In this document: positions 1-11,579 of the stretch, piece after piece
How the letters are laid out: each line of letters begins with the position of its first letter
How positions within the stretch are numbered: the stretch's first letter is position 1
Assembly (NCBI GenBank): GCA_002163065.1
Contig: MAAG01000069.1
Coordinates: 1-39,785 of the forward strand
DNA from: Arcobacter sp. 31_11_sub10_T18
Lineage (GTDB): Bacteria; Campylobacterota; Campylobacteria; Campylobacterales; Arcobacteraceae
Length of the DNA stretch: 39,785 nucleotides
Direction: 5' to 3'
The notes under the pieces: generated by a model
What the model was told of the DNA's origin: nothing
What the model saw: the letters and a program-made list of their open reading frames with translations, nothing else
The model's database searches: none
Translations under genes and position numbers: made by a program

Positions 1-13
1 ATTAAATCATAAT

Positions 14-1846
14 CTAAAAGTACTTATTAACGTGATTCAAAAAGTCCTCAGGATCTTTAAACCCAATCAACTCAGCTTGCTGTACCTCTTTGCCATCTTT
101 AGTCCAAAAAATTATTCCAGGAGGTCCAAAAAGATTAAACCTTTTTAATAAAGCTTTGTCATCATCATTGTTTTCAGTAACATCTGCTTGAACCAAAGTA
201 AATCCAGCTAATTTTTTCTTGACTTTTTCATCTGCAAAAGTAATGTGTTCCATCTCTTTACAAGAAATACACCAATCAGCATAAAAGTCTAACATCACTG
301 GTTTAGATGAGTTTTTAATGGCAAGGTCAAGTTCTTTGATACTTCGTACTCTTGCAAATACAACTTCAGAAGATGAAGAACTAGCAACGCCAACAGCTGT
401 GAATTTTTTAAGAGGATTTAGAGGATTCGTTGCTCCACTAATAGCTCCTACGAATAAGATTACACCAGTAAGTAATAAAATGATTGAAAATAGTTTTACT
501 AATTTTAATTCGCCTCTAGTATTTTCTTTAATAGGTGAAAATAATCCAGCATAAACCGAAGCCCCAATTAATAAAATTGCCCATAGGTACATTGTAATAG
601 TTGCGGGTAATACTCTATCTAACATCCATAAAGCAGTGGCTAACATCAATACCCCAAATACTTTGGAAACATTGTCCATCCAACCGCCAGGTTTTGGCAT
701 GAATTTTCCTGCACCCAAACCAATAAGAAGTAAAGGTACACCCATACCAATACTAAGAATAAATAACGCCGCTCCACCAAGTACAGCATCACCTGTTTGC
801 CCTATATATACCAGAGCTCCAGCAAGTGGTGCAGCTACACAAGGTCCAACTATTAATGCAGATAAAAATCCCATAATAGCTATTCCAAAGACACCTTGTT
901 TTTCTTTACCATCAGTAGTTTTAGAAAGCTTTGTCTGAAGTGATTTTGGTAATTCTAGTTTGTAATAACCAAACATGGAAAAAGCAAGTCCAACAAAAAT
1001 TGCAGAAAAAACAGATAGTACTATTGGATTTTGAAGTGCTACTTGTAAGTTTGCACCAAATACTCCCGCAAATACTCCTGCTATTGTATAAGCTGATGCC
1101 ATTGATAAAACATAAACCAGTGATAGGAAAAAACCTCTGGCTGTGGTCATCTTTTGTTTGTTTCCTTCACTTACTATGATACTTGATAAAATAGGAATCA
1201 TAGGAAAGACACAAGGAGTTAAAGATAACAATAATCCAAAACCAAAAAATGTTATCAAAATTAAAAGTACATTTCCATTTTTAAGTGATTCGGTAATAAG
1301 TCCAGCTTCACTTTGACTTGCACCTGAAATCTCTTCTGTTTTCTTGATTATAGTTGGTGCAGTAGAGTTTTCTGATGTTTTACTCAAAACAACATCAGAG
1401 TTTTTTTCTTTGATTTCAAGGTCTTTTTTTATCACATCTGCATAAGTGAATTTAAAATTATCCGTTATGGGAGCATAACAAATTCCCCCAGTTGAACAAC
1501 CTTGATATTGAAATGCCAATTCAAAATCATTTTTTCCAATTTTTTCTTCAATGAGTTTGAGAGGTACAATTATTTTTAAGTTTTCAAAAGTAACTTGTTC
1601 TCCATGATAATCTTCAGGAGTGGGTTTTGCAAGTTCACTTGAGAGTTCAATTCTTTTTGGTTTATTAATAAATACTTTTATTTTTTCATCATAAAGGTAC
1701 ATTTTTTCATATAATTCTAGTTTTAAAATAACGCTATCAGCTGTTTTGACGGCACTTGATTTAAAGGCCTCATCTGGTCCTACAAACTTTTGCTCTAAAG
1801 CAAAAGAATATATCACCATAAAAAGTATTAGTAATATTTTTTTCAT
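14..1846 (-). CDS. dsbD: Thiol:disulfide interchange protein DsbD (N-terminal domain, 8-TM core, C-terminal thioredoxin domain)
   Basis: 610 aa ORF; signal peptide; TM core with [11 protein letters not shown] and [11 protein letters not shown]-terminal thioredoxin motif [10 protein letters not shown]. Confidence 0.93.
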   Translation of the reverse strand: MKKILLILFMVIYSFALEQKFVGPDEAFKSSAVKTADSVILKLELYEKMYLYDEKIKVFINKPKRIELSSELAKPTPEDYHGEQVTFENLKIIVPLKLIEEKIGKNDFELAFQYQGCSTGGICYAPITDNFKFTYADVIKKDLEIKEKNSDVVLSKTSENSTAPTIIKKTEEISGASQSEAGLITESLKNGNVLLILITFFGFGLLLSLTPCVFPMIPILSSIIVSEGNKQKMTTARGFFLSLVYVLSMASAYTIAGVFAGVFGANLQVALQNPIVLSVFSAIFVGLAFSMFGYYKLELPKSLQTKLSKTTDGKEKQGVFGIAIMGFLSALIVGPCVAAPLAGALVYIGQTGDAVLGGAALFILSIGMGVPLLLIGLGAGKFMPKPGGWMDNVSKVFGVLMLATALWMLDRVLPATITMYLWAILLIGASVYAGLFSPIKENTRGELKLVKLFSIILLLTGVILFVGAISGATNPLNPLKKFTAVGVASSSSSEVVFARVRSIKELDLAIKNSSKPVMLDFYADWCISCKEMEHITFADEKVKKKLAGFTLVQADVTENNDDDKALLKRFNLFGPPGIIFWTKDGKEVQQAELIGFKDPEDFLNHVNKYF

Positions 1847-3897
1847 AATTTTTCATTGTCCTTAATCACTGTATTAATTTCACCAATGATTTCTTTAAAG
1901 TTTTTGCTATAAGCAAAACAAACATCCACTTTACACGCTAAATAAGTATCATCATCAGTCACTTTTCTAAGTAAAAAAGGATGATCAGGTAATATTTTAT
2001 TGGCAAGCATATTTTTATTGGCTTTTAAATTAATATAGCCTTTTTCAAATCCTATTAGAGTTCTTAATAACCAAGCAGCACTGCTGGGTTGACTAGCAAG
2101 TAATAAAGAATTGTTTTCAAAATTACTTTTAGCAAGTTCTTGTAAATCCAAATCATCATTTAATATGGCTACTTTTAAAATATTATCAATCATATTTGAT
2201 AATGAGCTTTTATAAGAGCTATCATAAACTGAAGCCATACTTTCAAACTCATCATTACTCATATACCAGTTGGAATCTTTGTAAAATTTGTCTTTGGCCT
2301 CATGGGTCAACTTAGTTGCCAGAGATAAGTATTTTTTATCCAAGGTATAGTCATACGCTTTTAGAGAAGCACTTATAATAAAAGAGTAATCCTCAAATAA
2401 ACCCGCAACTTTAGGTTTTTTATGAACCAATCTTTGGTGGTATAAAATATTGTTAACATATAATTTATCAACCAAAGTATCTAAGTACTTTAATCCAAGT
2501 TTTGAATAGTTTTCATTTATTTTTCCAGCTTCAAAGAGTGCAGAGATATACATCGCATTCCAAGCTGTTAATATTTTATAATCTACAAAAGGATATTGCC
2601 TTCTGCTTCTAAGTTCTTTTAGTAGTGTTTTAACTTTTTCTAAATTGGGGGGTACTTCTTCATCGCTGAGATAAACATTGTTCATTTGATGTTCAAAGTT
2701 ACCTGTTTCTGTGATATTAAAATAGTTTAGTATTTTTTCAATTTCTTCAGTGTTATATCCATTTTCTTTTAAGAAGTTTGAAGTTAAGGTGTAATCAAAG
2801 ACAAAATAAGCACCTTCTTCTTTTTCACTGCCCACTTGACTATCTGCGTCACTGGCACTATATAATAAATTGTTATCTTCAAATCGTATTTTAGTAAAAC
2901 TAATAAGTTCATCAACTATTTTTTTAAAAAACTTGTCTTTTGTTATTCTGTATGCTTTTGAATACACACTTAACAATTCTGCATTGGTATATAACATTTT
3001 TTCAAAATGTGGAATCATCCATTCTTCATCTACACTATATCTATAAAACCCACTCTCGATTTGATCATAGATTCCACCATTTCCCATGGCTTTTAACATT
3101 GACGTTGCCATTTCAAGAGCTTTATCATTTTTAAAAGTGGCATAGATGTCTAAAAGTGTTTCAATACTTGCTGCATGTGGGAATTTAGGTGCGGTTCCAA
3201 TTCCAGGGTTTTCTTTATCAAAAGAGTTTTCAATTTCATCTACAAATTTGTTCACCAAAGCCAAACTAAGGTCTTTTTTCTCGCCTTTATAAGCATTCTT
3301 ATACTGTTTTAAAGCCGATTCAATTTGCAAAGAAGTGCTCACCACTTTTAAAGAATCAAACTTATATACATCTGCAAGTTTGTTCAATACCTCTTTGATT
3401 CCCATACGTCCATATTTACTTACATTGGGGATATATGTTGCAGCATAGAAAGCTTTTCTTTCAGGAGTTAAGATGATATTTAAAGGCCAACCCCCTGCTC
3501 TATTGTTAAGCAGGTTATATACATCTTGATAATATTTGTCCACATGGGGCATTTCTTCTCTATCAACTTTGATTGAGATGAAGTTTTTATTTAATATTTT
3601 TGCCACTTCTTCATTTTCAAAAGATTCTTTCTCCATCACATGACACCAGTGACAAGTACTATATCCTATGGATAAAAAAATCAACTTTTTCTCTTCTTTA
3701 GCTTTTTTAAAAGCTTTGTCTCCCCATGCATACCAATCAACAGGATTGTGTGCATGTTGTTGTAAATATGGAGAGTCTTCGTTAATAAGTTCGTTTGTAA
3801 ACTTTTCTTGCGCACTCATCATTGTGAACACGCCAAACAATACAAGCAAGACTTTTTTAAATGAGAAAGTGGGTTGATTTTTTAATCCATTGAACAT
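1843..3897 (-). CDS. DUF255 / YyaL-like thioredoxin-domain protein with apparent N-terminal signal sequence
   Basis: 684 aa; [45 protein letters not shown] signature; hydrophobic N-terminus [17 protein letters not shown]; overlaps dsbD by 4 nt. Confidence 0.88.
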   Translation of the reverse strand: MFNGLKNQPTFSFKKVLLVLFGVFTMMSAQEKFTNELINEDSPYLQQHAHNPVDWYAWGDKAFKKAKEEKKLIFLSIGYSTCHWCHVMEKESFENEEVAKILNKNFISIKVDREEMPHVDKYYQDVYNLLNNRAGGWPLNIILTPERKAFYAATYIPNVSKYGRMGIKEVLNKLADVYKFDSLKVVSTSLQIESALKQYKNAYKGEKKDLSLALVNKFVDEIENSFDKENPGIGTAPKFPHAASIETLLDIYATFKNDKALEMATSMLKAMGNGGIYDQIESGFYRYSVDEEWMIPHFEKMLYTNAELLSVYSKAYRITKDKFFKKIVDELISFTKIRFEDNNLLYSASDADSQVGSEKEEGAYFVFDYTLTSNFLKENGYNTEEIEKILNYFNITETGNFEHQMNNVYLSDEEVPPNLEKVKTLLKELRSRRQYPFVDYKILTAWNAMYISALFEAGKINENYSKLGLKYLDTLVDKLYVNNILYHQRLVHKKPKVAGLFEDYSFIISASLKAYDYTLDKKYLSLATKLTHEAKDKFYKDSNWYMSNDEFESMASVYDSSYKSSLSNMIDNILKVAILNDDLDLQELAKSNFENNSLLLASQPSSAAWLLRTLIGFEKGYINLKANKNMLANKILPDHPFLLRKVTDDDTYLACKVDVCFAYSKNFKEIIGEINTVIKDNEKL

Positions 3898-3899
3898 TT

Positions 3900-4739
3900 C
3901 TAATTACCTAAAGCGCCAAATAGTTTTCTTGATTTATCATTTTTACCATTAACATAAATTGTTGGCGTTCCTTGGATTCGCATTGCTTCACCCATAGTCA
4001 TGTCTGATTGAACTTCATCAACTGCTTTGGCTGTTTTTAACTCTTCCATTGTAATATTTGTTTTAAACGCTTTGTTAAAACCATCTAAAATTGTAGCTGA
4101 GTTTGTTTCTCTTGCATTAAAGTAGTTGCTAAAGTTAGTTAAGTACATTGTCATTTCTACATCTTTAACACCCTTTTCTTTTGCAATAACCATTGCTCTA
4201 CTTAAATCAAGCGCTGCAGGATGAAGACTGATAAGTGGGAAGTGATAGTAGTATAATGCGATATCATCTGGATTTGCATTAACTTTTTGAATCATTCCAG
4301 GAATAGTTTGTTGACAATAAGGACAAAGAGGATCAGAGAAAACCACTACTTTATTTTTTGCATTTTCATTTCCTGCAATTAAATTCTTTTTTTGATAATA
4401 TTTAGCAGTTAATTTTGGTTCAAAGATAGTTTTATAACTTGACCCATCTTTCATATTTAATAAGTCAGTTGAAACTGCTTCACCATTTGAAAACAAAATG
4501 TCATTTCCACTTACAACTCCACGACCTGGTACATCAGCAGTTATTTTTAACATATAACCATACCAACCAGGAACCCCTAATGATTCTTTTTTCTCTACAA
4601 CTACTTTTTGTAATGAAATACCTTGATTTGCTAAAAATCTCATTTTTTCAAAATCAATCACTTTTTGATCAACAGCAGCTGATGCAAATAATGATGCTCC
4701 TAATAATAATGTTGATACCCCATATTTAAATAATTTCAT
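3900..4739 (-). CDS. Periplasmic DsbC/DsbG-like thiol:disulfide protein
   Basis: 279 aa; signal peptide; [15 protein letters not shown] active site and [10 protein letters not shown] cis-Pro region. Confidence 0.85.
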   Translation of the reverse strand: MKLFKYGVSTLLLGASLFASAAVDQKVIDFEKMRFLANQGISLQKVVVEKKESLGVPGWYGYMLKITADVPGRGVVSGNDILFSNGEAVSTDLLNMKDGSSYKTIFEPKLTAKYYQKKNLIAGNENAKNKVVVFSDPLCPYCQQTIPGMIQKVNANPDDIALYYYHFPLISLHPAALDLSRAMVIAKEKGVKDVEMTMYLTNFSNYFNARETNSATILDGFNKAFKTNITMEELKTAKAVDEVQSDMTMGEAMRIQGTPTIYVNGKNDKSRKLFGALGN

Positions 4740-4762
4740 GTTTTCTTTCCCTTGTTTTAATT

Positions 4763-5122
4763 TTAGTTAAATTTTTCGTAAATACTTTCTTTGATTTCAG
4801 TGGGGGATTTTACACCCATTTCAGTCGAAATTAGTTTACCATTTTTTAAATAAAGAATGGTAGGAAGTGCACGGATTGAGTACATCTGAGTCAATTCTCT
4901 TTGCTGTTCAATATCCACTTTATATAAGGTCACTCCAAGTTCATTTAAGTCAACTTTATTGAAGTTTTTTTCCAATGCTCTACAGTTTGGACACCAAGTC
5001 GCATGAAACTTCACAATGGTATTTTTGCCACTGATTTTTTCACTAAAATTCTCTTTAGTAATTTCTTCATAAGCAAATAAAGAAACAACAGTAAAGGCCA
5101 TCATTAATAAAATCTTTTTCAT
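4763..5122 (-). CDS. Periplasmic thioredoxin-family protein (CPNC)
   Basis: 119 aa; signal peptide; FHATWCPNCRALEKNF; RALPTILYLKNGK. Confidence 0.88.
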   Translation of the reverse strand: MKKILLMMAFTVVSLFAYEEITKENFSEKISGKNTIVKFHATWCPNCRALEKNFNKVDLNELGVTLYKVDIEQQRELTQMYSIRALPTILYLKNGKLISTEMGVKSPTEIKESIYEKFN

Positions 5123-5131
5123 GTTATCTCC

Positions 5132-5656
5132 TTATTCCGCTTTGAGTAAATCCATATAACCAATAATTTCATTTGCATCAGCATGAAAATCATTAAACCG
5201 TACTACTCCATTTTTATCAATAATTACAGTCCATGGTGTTCCACCACTTCTATAATTTCTCATAAACTCAGATTTTTTGTCACTACTTCCACTGTGTCCT
5301 ATTGGCATAGTTAAAGAATATTTTTTAATAATATCTTTGGCTGCATTTACAGAGTTAACCATAAATCCTTCAAAAACTGTTTGAATCGCCACAAAAGCTA
5401 CTTTATCATCTCCTTGATAATGAGAAGAGAGTTTTTGCAAAGTAGGAAAACCATGAGAATGACATCCTGGACACCAAGCTTGAAAACCATAAAGGTACAA
5501 TACTTTCCCCTTGTAATCTTCAATATCTATCTTTGAAGCACCATTAGACTGTACCCAAGTATCTACACCAAAACTTGGTGCTTTTTGACCTTGAATACCC
5601 AAAGCAAACACATTTAAAGAAAATACAAATGTAAGTAATAAAAGTTTAAATTTCAT
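5132..5656 (-). CDS. TlpA/ResA-like periplasmic redoxin (CPGC)
   Basis: 174 aa; signal peptide; GFQAWCPGCHSHGFP; GGTPWTVIIDKNGVV. Confidence 0.85.
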   Translation of the reverse strand: MKFKLLLLTFVFSLNVFALGIQGQKAPSFGVDTWVQSNGASKIDIEDYKGKVLYLYGFQAWCPGCHSHGFPTLQKLSSHYQGDDKVAFVAIQTVFEGFMVNSVNAAKDIIKKYSLTMPIGHSGSSDKKSEFMRNYRSGGTPWTVIIDKNGVVRFNDFHADANEIIGYMDLLKAE

Positions 5657-5739
5657 TTTAAATCCTAATTATTTTATGTTATTATATTTGGCTTTCGTGT
5701 AGGATTTGTAAAGAGAAAGGATTGAAACCTTTTTTCTTT

Positions 5740-6147
5740 TTATTTGACAGTTTTTTTATTGTCTTTCATCCAAGATACAATTCCACCTTCTAGGTGATAT
5801 ACATTTTTATATCCAGCTTTTTGAGATAGAAAATCTCCAACGATTCCTGTTCTTCGGGCACTTCTACATACCAAAATAAATTTCTGATTTTTATTTTTTA
5901 CTATTTTTTCAAACTGGCTCATCCATTTTGATAAATCGTATTTTCCTTTTTCATCAAAAAATGTCAGTTTATGAGAACTAGGAACCACCCCAGTATCACT
6001 CCATTCATCTAACCTTCTTATATCAATGACCGAAATTCCTTCTTTTATTGCAGCTTCCAAGTTTTCATTTGATATTGTTTTAAAATCAGCATACAAAAAC
6101 GATGTGAAGATGAACATACTTAAAATGCTTAGTATTATTTTTTTCAT
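5740..6147 (-). CDS. Exported rhodanese-domain protein
   Basis: 135 aa; signal peptide; SVIDIRRLDEWSDTGVV; catalytic loop VCRSARRTG. Confidence 0.87.
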   Translation of the reverse strand: MKKIILSILSMFIFTSFLYADFKTISNENLEAAIKEGISVIDIRRLDEWSDTGVVPSSHKLTFFDEKGKYDLSKWMSQFEKIVKNKNQKFILVCRSARRTGIVGDFLSQKAGYKNVYHLEGGIVSWMKDNKKTVK

Positions 6148-6286
6148 GATTTCTCTTATTATAGATTGTTAGTGTTATTATAATTTGTGAGTGTGTAAGA
6201 TTTGTGGAGTTTTGACATAAAAATCTTTAGATTGATTTTTATGTCAGTAGTAACATTTTTTTTCGTGTCTTATAATTTATATGGTT

Positions 6287-6502
6287 TTATTTTTGAGCGT
6301 CTTGTAATACTTTTATCACTTCAGCAAGATTGTCATAAGGGATATGAGACTTCCACTCAACATCTTTACCATTTAATGCAATTCCAATACTAACCACATC
6401 ACCACTACCTGCACCGTACGGTTCTTTTACATCCATAATTGAAATAATACCTTTTTTCGTACCTGCTAAACCGATTTTAGCCAGTTGTGTTTCATTTGCC
6501 AT
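6287..6502 (-). CDS. Small hypothetical protein (71 aa)
   Basis: ORF with ATG start and GGAGAAA ribosome binding site; no convincing family recognised. Confidence 0.65.
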   Translation of the reverse strand: MANETQLAKIGLAGTKKGIISIMDVKEPYGAGSGDVVSIGIALNGKDVEWKSHIPYDNLAEVIKVLQDAQK

Positions 6503-6534
6503 ATTTTCTCCTTTTGTTTATATTTTATTATACA

Positions 6535-9015
6535 TTATATTTCTTTGATTGGCTCTGAGAAATAATAACCTTGAAATTCATCCACTCCCAAGTCATATAC
6601 AATGTCAAAAACCTCTTTGTTATGTATAAATTCAGCGATGGTTTTAATATGTAACTCCTGAGAAAAACGAACGATTGATTTTACCAGCTCTAATGAATCA
6701 CTGTCTTCATTTATATTTTTAATTAAAGAACCATCTATTTTAATATAATCAGGTCTAATGGTTAAAATATGTGTAAAGTTTGAATACCCCGTACCAAAAT
6801 CATCAATGGCAAAACGAATACCCAGTTTTCTGTATTTAAAAATAAATTCTTCAAATATCTCATAATCTGAGATATGATCACTTTCTAAAATTTCAAAGAC
6901 GACTCTTTTACAGAATACTTCTGTATTTTTATTAAAATACTCGTCTAACAAATTTAAGATATTGGGATCTTCAATATCTGCAAAACCCAAATTTATTGAT
7001 AGCTGGTAATTGGTATTAACAGCTTGTTGTAGGGCTTTTCGGATAACTATCTCGGAGAGTCGTGCATACTGTTTTGTTTTTGTTGCAATATCTAAGAAAA
7101 TAAAAGGTGAAATATAAGTAAGTGCACCTTTATCATCGGTTTTTTTCATTCTCATCAAAGTTTCGTATTTTTCGATTTCTTTATTTCTATTATAAATTGG
7201 TTGGTAAAAAGGCAAGATTTTGTCATTTTCAATTGCATCTTTAATTTGCTCTCTCCAAATTTTGATATTTTCTACCCTTTTATCACCATCTAAGGTACTG
7301 TTATAAACAACAAATCTTTTATTGGTTTGTTTCGCTTTTTTTAAGGCATTGTTGGCTTTTTTAAGAACATTGTCTTGAGAAATTGCTGCGCCCAAGGTAA
7401 TTTCTATATCAATATCTAAATTAATCTCTTCAATAAATACCTTATAATACTTGGTAGAATCCACCAATTCATTAATATCAATTTCATATTTAGTAATAGT
7501 GACTAATTCTTCTTTATCTAAAAGAGCAAAGGTATTTCCATATAATCGATAAATTTCATAGGATTTACCAGTACAAAAACGCTGTAGAAATTTACTGTAT
7601 TCAATCAAAACCTTGTTTCCGATATGATAACTATACAATTCATTAATATCATCAAAAGCTTCAATATCTAGGATAAGTAAAGTAGATGCTTCATGTACTT
7701 TCAAGTCTTGTAAAAGAGAAAACTTGTTGCGAAGTTTTGTTAATTCGTCAAAATGAAGTTTATCGTTAAGTTCTTTTGTTCTCAAACTTACTTTGTTTTC
7801 TAAATTTATAATATTATCTTGTAAAGAACAGACCATATAATTAAATTGTTCAGCTAAAAGACCCAGTTCATCATTACTATGAATGTTATTTCGAATTGAG
7901 AGATCACCTTGTTGAATAGCTTGAGCATTTTTTGACAATATCTCTATGGGAGAGATTAATTTTCTAATAAACCTTAGACCTACGATAAAAAGAAATGATA
8001 ATACAATAAGAGAAATACTTAAAATAGTATAGTTAATATTTCTGGACATATGATATAACTCATTTTTAGGTACTGTTGCTACCATATACCAATCATAATA
8101 TTGATTATAATCAACCCAGGCAATTTTTTCTTGCATCACACTTCCATGTTTAATTGAAAAATTAATTGCTTCTTTATTTTTATAAGCTTCATTAAGAGTT
8201 TTTATATTTAAAGGTTTTTCATGTTTATGGGGATGTATCATCATTTTGGTATCACTTGAGATTAAATATACATATCCATTCATAGCCAGCTTGGTTGAAA
8301 GAATGAGTCTTTCCAGCTCTACTTGTACTTCTAGTTTTTGTAGAGAAACACTTTTTTGTATATCATCAATATACACGCCAGTTGAGATATAAACATCCCA
8401 AGGTTTAAAATATGTGGTGTAAGCAATTTTTTCTAATACTTTTTCTTTTTTATTCTTCACCCACCAATATCGAGTATAGGCGTACCCATTTTTATAAGCT
8501 TGAGCCATTAACTCTTGGGCAAAAAACTTACCCTTTTCATCGGCACGATTGTAAAGATTCAGTCCAAGAAACCTAGCATCAGCGTGTTGCACTAAAACCC
8601 CTTGATTATTTAAAGTATAAAAGTAATCATTTTCTCCATATCTAATTTTACTTAATTCTTCAAAGGCCATACGCTGCGCACGTTCTAGGGAAAATTCACC
8701 ATTATTATATCTTTGGTGATAAGCTTTGATAATATTATTACCAATTTGGGCAACATCTTTGATTCTATTTTTATGATTTTGGAGTGAAAGTTCAGTAAAA
8801 GTTTCTAAAACTTTTGATTTATATTCTACAACAGTAGATATTTTTTGGAGTTCATCTTGTATATGTCTTGTTTCAGATTCAAAAACATATTCTTTTATTT
8901 TAGGAATGGTGATAAATATAATTGACATTAAATATGTGATGATAATTAATGCCAATAATGCAGTTATTTTTAAAGACAACTTATTCAACATATCCAAACC
9001 TTTTAAGTGTGACAC
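6535..9015 (-). CDS. Cache-HAMP-(degenerate GGDEF)-EAL membrane protein, probable c-di-GMP phosphodiesterase
   Basis: 826 aa; two TM segments around Cache-like repeats; HAMP; GGDEF signature replaced by YGNTF; EAL residues YETLMRMK, FEILESD, AIDDFGTGYSNF, DYIKIDGSLI, IAEFIH. Confidence 0.88.
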   Translation of the reverse strand: MSHLKGLDMLNKLSLKITALLALIIITYLMSIIFITIPKIKEYVFESETRHIQDELQKISTVVEYKSKVLETFTELSLQNHKNRIKDVAQIGNNIIKAYHQRYNNGEFSLERAQRMAFEELSKIRYGENDYFYTLNNQGVLVQHADARFLGLNLYNRADEKGKFFAQELMAQAYKNGYAYTRYWWVKNKKEKVLEKIAYTTYFKPWDVYISTGVYIDDIQKSVSLQKLEVQVELERLILSTKLAMNGYVYLISSDTKMMIHPHKHEKPLNIKTLNEAYKNKEAINFSIKHGSVMQEKIAWVDYNQYYDWYMVATVPKNELYHMSRNINYTILSISLIVLSFLFIVGLRFIRKLISPIEILSKNAQAIQQGDLSIRNNIHSNDELGLLAEQFNYMVCSLQDNIINLENKVSLRTKELNDKLHFDELTKLRNKFSLLQDLKVHEASTLLILDIEAFDDINELYSYHIGNKVLIEYSKFLQRFCTGKSYEIYRLYGNTFALLDKEELVTITKYEIDINELVDSTKYYKVFIEEINLDIDIEITLGAAISQDNVLKKANNALKKAKQTNKRFVVYNSTLDGDKRVENIKIWREQIKDAIENDKILPFYQPIYNRNKEIEKYETLMRMKKTDDKGALTYISPFIFLDIATKTKQYARLSEIVIRKALQQAVNTNYQLSINLGFADIEDPNILNLLDEYFNKNTEVFCKRVVFEILESDHISDYEIFEEFIFKYRKLGIRFAIDDFGTGYSNFTHILTIRPDYIKIDGSLIKNINEDSDSLELVKSIVRFSQELHIKTIAEFIHNKEVFDIVYDLGVDEFQGYYFSEPIKEI

Positions 9016-9063
9016 ACAAAGAGTAAGAAAATAAGTGTAAAAATTATAGTATTTATTTTATTC

Positions 9064-9870
9064 TTATTTTATAGTTGAAATTATTCTCCCGTAATTAACC
9101 TTTTGTTTTGTTAAATTATCTAAATTAACAAAATTCTTTTCCCATATCATAACAACTGTTGAGCCCATTTTAAAGTATCCCATACACTCGCCTTTTTTAA
9201 TATGAAGGTCATCATACTCATAAACAACCATATCATCAGGTTTGGTATTTGTCTCAACTCGTGGTTCAAAATCAAAGACCATTTGTCCCACATTTAAAGC
9301 CCCTACAAAAACCATGTAAAATATCTTCTCATCTTTTAAACACTCAACGATGACTCTTTCATTTTGTACAAAAAGTCCCAGTTCTTTTTTAAGGTATTTG
9401 AAATTCACAGGATATAATTTACCAGGAACATGAATCAGTTTTGTTATTTGACAATCAATGGGAGCATGATATCTGTGATAATCTTTTGGTGATAAATAGA
9501 AGTTCATGTATTCACCATCAAGAACTCTGTTAACATTTGAACTACAATGATAGGTTAAAAGTTCATCTACATTATATTCCATACCTTTAATTTGCATCAA
9601 GGTATCATTTTGTAAAGTTCCACACTGTGAAATTAAACTATCTGCAGGTGAAATAAAATTACCCTCTTGAGTATCTATGTCTCTTGGTTTTTCTAAAGCC
9701 CTCGTAAAAAGAGCATTTAAAGAGTCATATTCATTTGGATGTTTAAATTCGCTCATATCTAAACCCATACATTTAACATATGTCTTATTGATTAAGTTTT
9801 GCATTGGTTTAGGAAAGGGTTTTTTAGCAAATTTTCCAAAAACTCTTGAAATTTGATTTGTAATGTGCAT
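9064..9870 (-). CDS. psd: Phosphatidylserine decarboxylase proenzyme
   Basis: 268 aa; YHRYHAPIDCQI and C-terminal GYFKMGSTVVMIWEKN pyruvoyl-cleavage motif. Confidence 0.92.
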   Translation of the reverse strand: MHITNQISRVFGKFAKKPFPKPMQNLINKTYVKCMGLDMSEFKHPNEYDSLNALFTRALEKPRDIDTQEGNFISPADSLISQCGTLQNDTLMQIKGMEYNVDELLTYHCSSNVNRVLDGEYMNFYLSPKDYHRYHAPIDCQITKLIHVPGKLYPVNFKYLKKELGLFVQNERVIVECLKDEKIFYMVFVGALNVGQMVFDFEPRVETNTKPDDMVVYEYDDLHIKKGECMGYFKMGSTVVMIWEKNFVNLDNLTKQKVNYGRIISTIK

Positions 9871-9955
9871 CTAGTTCCTTGATTATTTATATAAATCGTA
9901 TTCTATCTAAAATAATCTAAAACTTAAATTTACCTTTATAAAATGTTTTCTGTAC

Positions 9956-10987
9956 CTATAAAGCTTCTTCAATCTTGTTATAAATTTTTACTTTTTCAAA
10001 GATTTTCATTTGGTCAATTCTATTTATTTTTCGCATATGCCTATGTTTTAACACCAAAACAACTTCAATATCCAAGTCTTGTAGTTTTAGAATCATCTCT
10101 TCAAGTGCAAAGATAGCTGAGATATCTATAAAAGGAACATTACTACAGTTGACAATTAATTTTTTTGTATCTAATATATTCTCAATTTGATCCTCAAACA
10201 GTGAGGCTGAACCAAAGAAAAATGCACCATTAATATTTAGAATTCGAAGATCTTTATTATCGACATCGTGTAAATCCTCTTTATGAAACTCAATTTTGAC
10301 CTTTGATTCAATTGAAATTCTATACACGATTAACATAGATGCCAATAAGATACCAACACCCACAGCCACAATTAAATCTACAAATACTGTTAAGAAAAAG
10401 ACAACCAACATTACAGCCAAATCATTTTTAGGAGCAAAGTTAATGATTTTTAAAAACTTGTAGTCTAAAATATCAATACCCACCTTCATTAAAATTCCAG
10501 CCAGAACGGCAAGGGGGATCTCTTGAGCAATAGGCGCCATAAACAAAACAATACACAATAAAGAAATAGAATGAATAATTCCTGAGAGTTTTGTTGTCCC
10601 TCCACTTTTAATGTTTACTACCGTTCGCATGGTTGCACCTGCTCCCGCAATTCCACCAATAAAAGAGACAAATATATTTCCAAGACCTTGTGCCATTAAT
10701 TCTTTATTTGAGTTATGTTTTGTTTTGGTAATTGAATCTGCTACTAAAGAAGTTAATAAGGTATCAATTGAGCCCAGAAGAGCTAAGGTAATGGCTAAGG
10801 TTATAATTTGTTTCAATTGAGATACTTCAAAAGAAGGAATTTTAAACTCAGGTAAACTCGTAGGAATTATTCCTATAGTAGCAATATCAAATTTAAAAAA
10901 TATAGTGATTGTTGTCATCACAACTAAAGCAATTAATGCGGCAGGAATGATACTGGATATTTTTTTAGGAGTAAAAACATAATACAC
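9956..10987 (-). pseudogene. SulP-family anion transporter, C-terminal portion with STAS domain (second half of a frameshifted gene)
   Basis: SulP core LGSIDTLLTSLVADSITKTKHNSNKELMAQGLGNI; C-terminal STAS; upstream half lies in another frame of the same strand with a junction at A7. Confidence 0.85.
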
Positions 10988-11487
10988 AGTGTTGAGAAGG
11001 CAATAAACAAGGCTTCTTTATTCATATTGGTAAAAGTATTTGGAAGATTATATAAAGATTCAAGAACAGAACCATATCCTGCTAATCCAAAAAATGGATT
11101 CACTTGTAATATAATAATAATTAAACCAATTCCACTCATAAAACCAGAGATGACTGGATAAGGAATATATTTTACATATTTACCCACTTTAGTGATTCCA
11201 AAAATTATTTGGAAAAGTCCTGTGAGTAAAACTACTGCCATTACTGCATTCATATCAGAAGAGAAAATAACCACTGCACTGGCAACAACAACGGTCATTG
11301 GTCCTGTTGGACCTGAAATTTGAGTGGGAGTACCACCTAAAAGTGAAGCAAAAAATCCAAGTACTATAGCACCATAGATTCCAGCAACAGCACCTGCTCC
11401 ACTTGCTACTCCAAAAGCTAAAGCTAAAGGTAATGCGATAACAGCAGCTGTGATTCCACCAAAAACATTACCTTTTATATTTTTCAA
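10933..11487 (-). pseudogene. SulP-family anion transporter, N-terminal portion (first half of a frameshifted gene)
   Basis: 184 aa MKNIKGNVFGGITAAVIALPLALAFGVASGAGAVAGIYGAIVLGF...TQISGPTGPMTVV typical of the SulP N-terminus; stops shortly after A7 whereas the other frame continues the family sequence. Confidence 0.85.
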
Positions 11488-11579
11488 CCTATACTCCTAA
11501 TTAGTGCAAATTAGCCTAAATTACAATATATCATAAAAAAATCACTCTTAAAATAAAAAAAATACTTAAGATTTAGTCT

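Noticed and set aside
318-1179. Plus-strand ORFs (78, 100, 82 aa) antisense to dsbD
   Set aside because: Fully inside a confident CDS on the other strand; low-complexity composition and no family signature.
4439-4729. 96-aa plus-strand ORF antisense to the DsbC/G-like gene
   Set aside because: His/Leu/Gln-rich shadow translation of a well-supported gene; no RBS.
6202-6393. 63-aa plus-strand ORF near the rhodanese and 71-aa genes
   Set aside because: Overlaps the better-supported 71-aa ORF; Phe-rich with no RBS or homology signal.
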